From Edaphochlamys debaryana (Eukaryota; Chlorophyta; Chlorophyceae; Chlamydomonadales), in the NCBI GenBank assembly GCA_016858145.1, contig JAEHOE010000248.1:1-64000 (forward strand): a stretch of 64,000 bases of DNA, written 5' to 3'. Below the pieces are notes generated by a model. That model was not told where the DNA came from, searched no databases, and worked only from the letters and a program-made list of their open reading frames with translations. Both the position numbers and the translations under genes were made by a program. Shown here in pieces: positions 56,862-64,000 of the stretch. The number at the start of each line of letters is the position of its first letter. The first letter of the stretch is position 1.

Positions 56862-58891
56862 TCACTTCAAATCTTGTCTCATACACTTTGGGCGGTGCAT
56901 GCAGCCATCGCCAACCCAGGCTTCCCTTTCCGGATGACCGTACCACACCCACCATCCGGCACCCACCATGAAAGGCTCCGGCCCCCACGGCGCGCCGATG
57001 CCGCCGCCGCCGCCGCCCGCGTGGTGCTGCAGGAGGGCCTGGTGGAAGAGGGGTAGCTGCTGCACGGGCTGGGGGTGGGGGTGGGGGTGGGCGGCGGCGG
57101 CGGCGGGGGCGGGGGCAGGGGCCTGGAGGAAGGGCTGGGCCTGGTGGGGCGGGCCGTGGTGGGGCGCAGGGCCCGGCGGCGGAGCCTGCGCGAATGGCTG
57201 GTGGGCAGGCGCCGGACCCGCCGCCGCTGCGGCCTGGAAAGGCTGCGGCTGCGGCTGTGCCGCCGCCGCTGCCGGCCCTGCGGGCCCCGCCGCCGCCACC
57301 ACCACGGGAACGAGCCGGGGGCCGCCGCCGCCACCCGCCGCGCCGTCAGCCCCGCCGCCGGCAGCTCCCCCGCGGCGCCGTGCCGCCACGCCGGCCGCCT
57401 GGCGGCGGACCTTCTTGGCGGCCTCGCCGCCTGCCGCCGCCGCCGCCTCCTCCAGGTCGGGCTGGGGGATGGCGGTGAGGAGGCAGTCCACCCAGGCCTC
57501 GGGGCTCAGCGCCTGAGCCAGGCGGAGCAGGCGATCGCGGTGGCAGTCCGCCTGCATCCAGAGGGTCAGCAACATGGGCGCCGAAAGCGGCGGCGAGGAC
57601 CAAGACTGAAGGAAAGGGTCAAGTCAGGTCAAGTCAGCAGGACTTGGAAGAAGTTGGCGAAGAGTCTGGGCCCTGCCAGAGGCGCATTGTAGGGGCACGC
57701 GGCGTCCGAGGACAAGAGAGAGACGTGGGACACCCAGGAGCGGTGAAGCAGGCCCCATTCGTGGCTGTCACGCCAGTCCCGACCGCGGCTTCTGTCGTCG
57801 CTGGAAGCCACACACCTGGAGGCGCCAGGCGAAGAGGCCCCTGCACAGCAGCTCCGCAGCCGCCTCGGCCAGCTCCTCGAGACCCAGCCGACTCCCCAGC
57901 TCTGCACACTCGACCGCCCACTCCGCCACCGCCGCCTCCGCCTCCGCCGTCGTCGCCGGCGGCGGCTGCAGGCGCAGGAACTCGGCGGCGTCGACCGGGT
58001 CTTGTACGGACGCCGACGCGGAGGCGGTTGAAGAGCCCAGACGGGGCATCACGTGATGTACGACAAAGTCAGCGGCGCGGGCGATAACGTGGGGGCAGTG
58101 GTACTTGTCGGCGAGACGCAGCAGGCGGAGCGCGCTGGGGGACGAGGCCGCACGGGCGGGGTTTGGAACAACAGGTTCAGTCGGCAAGACTGACAGCTAG
58201 CCCTGCTATGTCACTCAAGATTTCCTGAGGTAGTTGCAGTTGACGGCACTTTGACAAACAAGCTGGGCGACGGAGGCCCCACCCTTCCGCGCCCACCTAC
58301 CTGTCCGGCTGCAGGCCGCTGCCTCCCACCGGGTACAGGCAGCCGAGAAGCAGCGCCAGGTCCGACGCCGTGTCGCTCACGTGCACAGTCACGAAGGTGC
58401 TGTCGTCCGTCTGGTGACAGGGACCAGGGTAGAGCGGGGGGCTTCAGTTCGGGGGCCGACAGTCGAAGGCGGAGCCGTGCGGAGCGCAGCGACTAGCCCG
58501 CCCGGGCGCCAGGCCGTGCCAGCCCTGCGAAAGCCGCCGCCTTTAAGCGCTCTGGCTTTAATATGTATTACTATGCGATATGGCAGGGATTTCGCCGCGG
58601 CCGAGGGGATAGCGGAGCTGCATGCGAGAGATGGCGCCAAAATACCTGATCCTCCGCCGCCTCGCACAGGTCCGCCAGAAAGTCGGACCACATCTCCAGC
58701 ATAGCGCGGTGCAGCCACAGCTCCTTGCCGTCAATTGTCACCACGCAAACGTCGGCCTTGCGAGCGAGAGGGGCGTCCCGCGCGAACAGGTCCTCGATGG
58801 CGAGCCCCTGGTCGCTGCTAGGCACCCAGCCGCACACGCGGCGCTTCGTGGTCGCTGCGGCCAGCGCGGCCGAGGGCGCGGGTGCAGCCAT
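56862..58891 (-). CDS. BTB/POZ-domain protein
   Basis: Four exons on the minus strand: 58891-58646, 58410-58301, 58134-57816, 57605-56862, in phase, 472 residues. The BTB fold starts near residue 45: ARKADVCVVTIDGKELWLHR, AMLEMWSDFLADL, then exon 2 TDDSTFVTVHVSDTASDLAL with LLGCLYPVGGSGLQ, and exon 3 SALRLLRLADKYHCPHVIAR with a BACK-like helical region to about residue 225. The tail (226-472) starts with LWMQADCHRDRLLRLAQALS and becomes Ala/Pro/Gln/His low-complexity. BTB proteins of this type often recruit targets to Cullin-3 ubiquitin ligases; that is family knowledge. A LINE is inserted about 65 bp upstream of the start codon in the opposite direction, so the promoter is displaced or lies in the element. 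Confidence 0.85.
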
Positions 58892-58954
58892 GCTAGGAGT
58901 GGATGGAACTGGACCAGGCAGCGTCGTCGTGCACGTTTGTGAGGCAGGTCAGGG

Positions 58955-61200
58955 ATGCGAGTACTTTTTTTGGCAGGTTTGGGCAGGTTTGGGCAGGTTT
59001 GCGGCCTCTTTGCAGGCGAGCCCATGCTCGGCCTGCACACAATCTTTGCTCACACAGCTCCCACCTGCCCCCCCGCCCATCCCGTCCGCCCCGCCCGCGC
59101 CTCCCCCACGCGTCGTCGCGTCGGCTGTGGCGCTGGGTGTCCCGTTCCCCAGCGGCCCCGGCGCCCCCTCCCCCTGGCCTGGCCGCCTCGCTGGTGTCTG
59201 GCGAGCCTACACGCTGGTCGCCGCCCTCCCCCTCTCCGCCTTTGGCCGTGCCTTCGCCGCTTCTGGGTACGGCCTTAGCAAGCTCCTGTACCTCGCGGAG
59301 TTCCTTGGCCTCCCCGCTGGCGCTGCCCTCGCCGACCTCGTGCGCTTCACCGCCGCGCTGGTCGACCGGCGCTCCACCCCCGCCGCCCATGCTGCCCGCC
59401 CCCACGCCTGGCTGGTCGGCCTGGGCCACGCCTCCCTGGCCCTCCCCCCTGCCGCCGGCGGCATGGGCCTCCTGCCCCTCCCCGAGCACGTCCGGGCTCG
59501 CCATGCTGTCGCCGCCGCTCGCTGCGTGCTGGGCAGCGTTCCCGGCTTGCTGCGCACCCGGCCGCTCTGGATCCCCGTGGCGCACGCGCTCCTCCGCCGC
59601 CTCCACCCTCAGTTCCACCCCTTATGCCTCCTCACGGCTGGCCGCCCCTCCCCGCCGCCCGTGGGGGGGCCCCGGCCCGCCGTCTACCGCCTCGGCAAGC
59701 TGCCCCTCCCGTCGTCCCCGGCCCTTCGGCAGCTCGTCCGCGCCTTCTCCTTCCTCCCGCCCATCCGCTCTCTCTCGGCGCCTGCTGCGGGGCCGTGGTG
59801 TGCGGCTGCCCCGCTCTTCGGCAACCCCTTCCTGGCGGACGCGGCGGGCTGCGGCCTGGAGCAGCGCTGCCCGCTCTGGCGCTCGGTCCGTGGCTTCGCC
59901 ACCGTCGCGGACGCGGTGCGGACGTGGGATGCGATGGCGCCTCTCGCCGCGCAGTGGGCTGGTGCCGCCCCGCTCCATGCGTGCCCTCCGTACCGGCTTG
60001 CTGTCGCCGCCTCCTATCGCCAGCGCCTCTTGGACGCCCTCGCCCTCCCCCTCTCCGCCCTGCCCCTTCCGCTCCGCGCCTTCGACACGGGCCTCCCGTC
60101 CCTTCAGCTCGTGTTCACGTGCATCCCGCCCGCATGGGTGGCCGCAACTCGGGCTGCGGCTGCCTCCCCGGGGGTTGGCCCCCCCCCGTCCACTGCGGAT
60201 GCCTGTGCCCGCCTCATTCGCTCGCTTGGGTGGCGCCTCCCTGGCGGCACCGCCGTCTCCCTTGGCGCCCTTACAGTCAAGATTGCCACGTCCCTCCAGC
60301 TGGGCCCGGCCCGGGCTGCCCTGCGGGCCCGCCATGTCGCCTTCTGCTCCTCCCTTGCGCTGCTCCCGCCCCCGCCTGCCGGCCTTGGCGCCCCGGCGGC
60401 CCTCACTCCCCCGGTGGCCCTCGCCCTCGCCACCCTCCAGTCTACTCTGTCTCGTCTCTGGGCGCTCAAGTGGGACAACTGTCACAAGGAAGCCCTCTGG
60501 CGGCTGGCCCTCGATGGCTTCCCCGCGTTCCCCTTGCATGCGCGCGCACTGGTCCCGCCTGTGTGTGCGTGTGGCGCCCCCATGGTCGATCCCTCGGGGA
60601 GGGGCTCTGCCCGCTGGCATCACTTTTGGGGCTGCCCTGTCGCGCATGGTGTCGTCTCTGTCCTCTCGGCCACTGTTGGGGCTCCAGTTACTCCCTTTCA
60701 GTTGTGGCTTGCCGCCTGCCCCCCTGGGCTGTCGTCCGTGGTTTGGGATGTTGTTGTGCTTGCTGCCGTGTCCGCTATGGAGTGTGGGCGGCGGTCCCTG
60801 TTTGCGTCACGGCCTGTCCTTCATGGGGTTCGTGCTCCTGTTGTCTCTGCGGGGGTCCTTGCCCGCGTATCTGCTCTTGCTGTCGCTGATTTTTGGGCCC
60901 GCCTTCGGGGCTTTGCTGCCCTGCAGCTTCCTCCCCCCCAGTGGGACCGTGTGTCTGTTGTGCATCCTTTTCTGGCGGCTTCCGCGGAGGGCGAGGTGGT
61001 GTATCGCGGGCCGCTCTAGTGCGTTGTGTTTTGGCACGCTGTGCCCTGGCGTTGTTGGTGTTCGGCCTGTCCTGCGACTCTGACACTCTGGCATTCCTGG
61101 CTATCCATCGGCAGCTCCCGAACGATATCGGGGCATGCAGTGTGCGGTCTGGCACAATCAGGCCATTGCGAGTGGGTTGCGATCCCTCGCCACTGTAATC
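58955..61200 (+). mobile_element. L1-like LINE, 5'-truncated, next to the BTB gene start
   Basis: The left border is blurred by a T7 run and three GGGCAGGTTT repeats at about 58968-59000. The ORF runs to 61019 and a 3' UTR to a TGTAA at 61194-61198. No poly(A) tail or clear target-site duplication was identified. The first exon of the ASCH gene begins about 260 bp beyond the element. Confidence 0.75.
59043..61019 (+). pseudogene. LINE ORF2, C-terminal two-thirds, open reading frame retained
   Basis: About 658 residues open without a stop. The order of blocks is VALGVPFPSGPG, LSAFGRAFAASGYGLSKLLY-LAEFLGLPAG (post-RT thumb), LVDRR, LALPPAAGGMGLLPLPEHVR (the GG-x-GL motif usual after LINE RT domains), then LIRSLGWRLPGG, ALTVKIATSLQLG, STLSRLWALKWDNCHKEALW, zinc motif CACGAP ... 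WHHFWGCPVA, VVWDVVVLAAVSAMECGRRS and FWARLRGFAALQ. RT motifs with the YxDD box are missing because of 5' truncation. The unbroken frame suggests a fairly recent insertion. Another long frame overlapping it in phase +1 is a codon-bias shadow. Confidence 0.8.
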
Positions 61201-61455
61201 GCTGCTTCACAGCTCGTTCGCCTTGCCAGCTTTGTCCATAGCGTTTATCTTACGTACCAGATGTAATGGCTTGTGCAGAGGTCAAAGTCTAAAAGGCAAC
61301 ACATCCTCCCTTGCACATCTTCAAGCAGCCTGCCCTGGCCTAGCAACGCTACTCCAGATATCCAGGCTTCAAGATCAACGTACGTCACAGAAGCTTTCCC
61401 CTCGGACAACCGGGACTGGCGCCACCCTTGCCCCCACTTGCTGCAACGCAAGGGG

Positions 61456-62139
61456 ATGGCGGATCCCACCGCCTCCGCAGGCCCGGGCAGCTGCGCTGAG
61501 GGCCATCCAGCGGCGCCAGCAACAAGCGGCGAAGCGGCGAGCGCCTCGGCACCCCCCCGCCGCGCGCCACAGCGGCGGCACAGTAGTCTGATGCGCACGT
61601 ACCTGGAGGCCATACGCAGTGGGGCCAAGACGGTGGAGGGACGCATACGCAGCGGGCACTGGTAGGAAGGACGAGAGCAATGCAAGCCAAGGGAGGCGAG
61701 GGGCCGGCAAAGGGCACTCGTGCTGGGACCGCTCCGTTGAGGACGGTGGATACGGGTAGACAGTCAGACGCGGCCTGGACACTGGCCCTGACGTGCCCAT
61801 CCCCAATCCCCACCGCCCCCTAGGGCCGACGTCATCCCGGGCGACGAGTTCGTCTTCAATTGCTCCGCGCTCAACGCGGGGCCGCACGACCCGCCGGCCG
61901 CAGCCGTACCGCCCGTGACCGTACGCGTGACGCACGTACGGCAGTACGACAGCTTTGAGGGCATGCTGAGGGGCGAGGGCCTGGGTGCGTGCCTGCCCGG
62001 AGTGGCCAGCCTGGATGCGGGGGTGGGGCTGTACCGGGCCATACCCGGGTACGCGGAGCGGGAGGCGAGCCATGGGGTGGTGGGTCTGGGCGTGGAGGTG
62101 CTGACGGAGGAGGGGGGTGCAGGGGGTAGAGCAGCGTGA
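61456..62139 (+). CDS. ASCH-domain protein
   Basis: Two exons, 61456-61661 and 61824-62139, joined at a TG|G codon (Trp), 173 residues. An upstream in-frame ATG at 61273 would extend it to 234 residues. Domain residues 46-173: LMRTYLEAIRSGAKTVEGRI, RSGHWADVIPGDEFVFN, VTVRVTHVRQYDSFEGML, ACLPGVASLDAGVGLYRAIP, HGVVGLGVEVL. These are the strands and the G-K-T-x-E-x-R core of ASCH domains (PUA-like fold, RNA-linked or coactivator roles in other organisms). The exact role is unknown. The N-terminal 45 residues are Ala/Ser-rich and might be a targeting or disordered region. Confidence 0.85.
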
Positions 62140-63240
62140 CAGGGACAGGGGGCAGAGGGACAGGGGGCAGAGCACGTGGACGGGGTGCTTGGCTTGTCGG
62201 GCGGGGGAAGCCAGGGTGAACGGGTGGTGAACTCAGCGGCGGAGTTGAGGGGCGTTGTGCCCCTGTGCCTTGCAACCTGGGGAGTGCTTTGGGTCGGCAT
62301 GCGTCTCTTATGGTAGGGCTGGGGCCTGGGGGTGCGGGGCATCCTGGTGGACCGCATGAGCCACCCCCGCATCCGCACTGTAGCGCCCAGCAGCGCTTGT
62401 TCCTGACTTCCTGGTGTGCGTGTGGGCCTGTGCACATGGCCCTAGCACTTGGGCAATGGTGTGCCGGAACCCAGCGCACGCTGTTGGGCAAGGCTTGGCG
62501 AGAGAGTTGCTGCTTCGTCCGTGGGTGCCTGGGTGGTTCTGTGGTGCTGCGATTCAAGGGATACCGAACTTGCTCTGGCCCTGTGTGGGCGCCGCTGCTG
62601 TGCCGCTCTCCTTGGTCTGCTCGCTGGGTGGTTGTTTGCTGTGGTGCTCAGTGCTTTCCGTTGCCCATATGCCTTGGGCTTGGCTTGCGACAGCGCAGAG
62701 CAGCGAGGGTGCGAGGGTCAGCGCCGCCAAGGCTCGCGCACTTGCACTTTCGCCTGGTCCATGCACTTATATCTCTTCACCGACCTGAGACCCCTCAACC
62801 GAGGCAGCAACCCCCGCGCACCAATCCAGCAAAGCGGCAAAGCCTAGCGCCAGCACGCTGCGCGTGCCGTCGCTTGCCCCCTGACGTTTCCACACACCCG
62901 GACTCAGCCGTCCACCCCTTCTCCCTACCGTTGCTGTTCCCAGCGCCCCTGCATCTCAGCCCTTGCCCCTACCGTTTGCCATCCCAATACCACAGTGTCC
63001 TCCGCACCCCAGAACTCAGCCGTCCACCACTTCTCCCCACCCTCCGCACCCCAGAACCCCCTGCCCGCCGGCACCGGACGCATGTTATGCTCCGTCGGGC
63101 GCTGCTGTTCTCATCAGTCTTATTGACCTCCGCTTTAGAAACCCTGCTTCTCACCTGTCTGAACCCTCGCCCTCAGCCTTCCGCCCCAGCTCTGTACCTT
63201 GCGCCCCCTGCCGCGTGCCGCCCCAGCCCTGGCGCCGCCC
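62140..63240. other. Intergenic region, no gene seen
   Basis: Long plus-strand frames here (62265-63428 and overlaps) are Pro/Cys/Trp-rich without domains and run into the antisense of the next gene; rejected. CT-rich from about 62810. Confidence 0.4.
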
Positions 63241-63962
63241 CTACGCAGCGCCCTCTCCCGCCCCCGCCTCCGACGGGTGCTGCTGAGCCGCCTGCTGCTT
63301 CACAACCTCCCGCGCGGGGCCCCGCTGCGGCTCCGCCTGCACCGCCTCCGCGGGGGCCTTGTCCAGAGCCACCTGGGCGGGTGGGGGTGTGGTGGTGCCA
63401 AGACAGGGGGTGTCGGAGGAGACGGTGAGTTAAGGGCGAGGTGAGTATGCTGAGGTGTTTCGGCCGAGCAACTGTGTTCAAAGCGCAAGTTGAGGGCAAT
63501 GGAGCGGGGGGTGTCATGGGTGGGGCCGCGACCCGTCCACTGGATTGAAGATATAGCGGCAGGGGCCTTCAAGAAAGTGGACGTAGCATGGCTGCTGGAG
63601 GACGTTGCCCCGGCTGGTGCCCGGTCATCTTCAGAAAGCCTGGCACCAGCCCGGATACGGTAGCACAACGAGTGTGGTCATGTGCTCCTGTCCAACGCCG
63701 GCCTCTCCCACGCCCATCCCAACCCCGAGTCCCCCACCATGCGGCCTCACCATGCACCCCCCCTACCCCGACCACCCCGCTCCCCCCCCCTGACCAGCCC
63801 AGCCCCTGCCACTACCACCCCGGCCCCCCCCCTCCCACCCCGGGCACCCCGCCCCCCCCACTCCCCCCCCCCCACCATGCGGGCGAACTTGTCGGCGGCG
63901 GACTGCATCTTGGACGCCACCCCCGCGTGGGAGCCCGCCTCAGCCTCGAAGGCGGCGGAGGC
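63241..63962 (-). CDS. 3'-terminal exons of an unidentified minus-strand gene (partial)
   Basis: Exon 63962-63876 encodes ASAAFEAEAGSHAGVASKMQ then SAADKFARM, flanked by an AG acceptor (CCGCAG) and a GTGGGG donor, phase 0 at both ends. The final exon 63372-63241 encodes VALDKAPAEAVQAEPQRGPA onward and stops after AGAGEGAA. The rest lies beyond the window. Ala/Glu/Gln-rich helical ending; no family recognised. The C-rich stretch at 63756-63875 lies in the intron. Confidence 0.5.
63499..63663 (+). other. Short open frame (54 residues) in the intron of the edge gene
   Basis: Begins MERGVSWVGPRPVHWIEDIA and continues AGAFKKVDVAWLLEDVAPAG, ending ARIR. Composition is unlike the surrounding low-complexity DNA and looks protein-like, possibly an exon or mobile-element fragment. 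No homology known to me; may be chance. Confidence 0.2.
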
Positions 63963-64000
63963 CTGCGGAGTGGGGGGTGCGAGGAGGGGGTGCGAGGTGG

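Noticed and set aside
58903..61083. 726-residue plus-strand frame overlapping the LINE
   Set aside because: It is a phase-shifted shadow of the LINE ORF, Ser/Pro/Arg-rich without LINE motifs. The other frame carries all family motifs.
62265..63428. 387-residue plus-strand open frame
   Set aside because: It is Cys/Trp then Pro-rich with no domain and runs across the last exon of a minus-strand gene that has better splice support.

Overview
The window looks like nuclear DNA of a volvocine or chlamydomonadalean green alga. It is GC-rich and its genes have many short GT-AG introns. Proteins are full of Ala/Gly/Pro/Gln low-complexity tracts. TGTAA, the usual chlorophyte poly(A) signal, occurs downstream of several genes. 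It also carries KDZ-type DNA transposons, L1-like LINE fragments and many minisatellites. I cannot name the species. Gene models were spliced by hand from the sequence. Each join was checked for reading phase, but no transcript evidence was available.

Left part (1-17788): two near-identical head-to-tail units of about 9.6 kb. Each has a 203-bp satellite array, then a minus-strand gene for a KDZ (Kyakuja-Dileera-Zisupton) transposase, then a transposon end with paired CTCGGGCA/TGCCCGAG palindromes. The second copy splices into an unbroken 1383-residue protein. The first copy is broken by single-base indels that become rarer from left to right, which may be a contig-end sequencing effect. Inside the gene is a 233-bp tandem array in which every unit carries one in-phase 90-nt exon plus one intron. 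It would add thirteen 30-residue repeats between the zinc-binding N-terminus and the catalytic domain. This is the most unusual structure in the window.

Middle part (17789-36836): three plus-strand paralogues of a single-repeat Myb/SANT-like family. The first (17789-19414) is cut off inside its Myb recognition helix by the KDZ unit. The second (24509-27571) and third (32301-36836) are complete. Between them lie a 3.1-kb element with nested long inverted repeats, a 9-bp minisatellite and a CCCCCGG array with strong G-quadruplex potential.

Right part (38745-64000): a minus-strand organelle-targeted SAM-dependent methyltransferase (8 exons, one probable GC-AG intron) is divergent from a plus-strand leucine-zipper gene (9 exons, 960 aa). 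A copy of the zipper gene's promoter and first exon sits antisense in intron 6 of the methyltransferase. Next come a foldback element, a LINE fragment, a small coiled-coil gene, a convergent BTB/POZ gene with a LINE near its 5' end, an ASCH-domain gene, and the 3' end of an unidentified minus-strand gene at the window edge.
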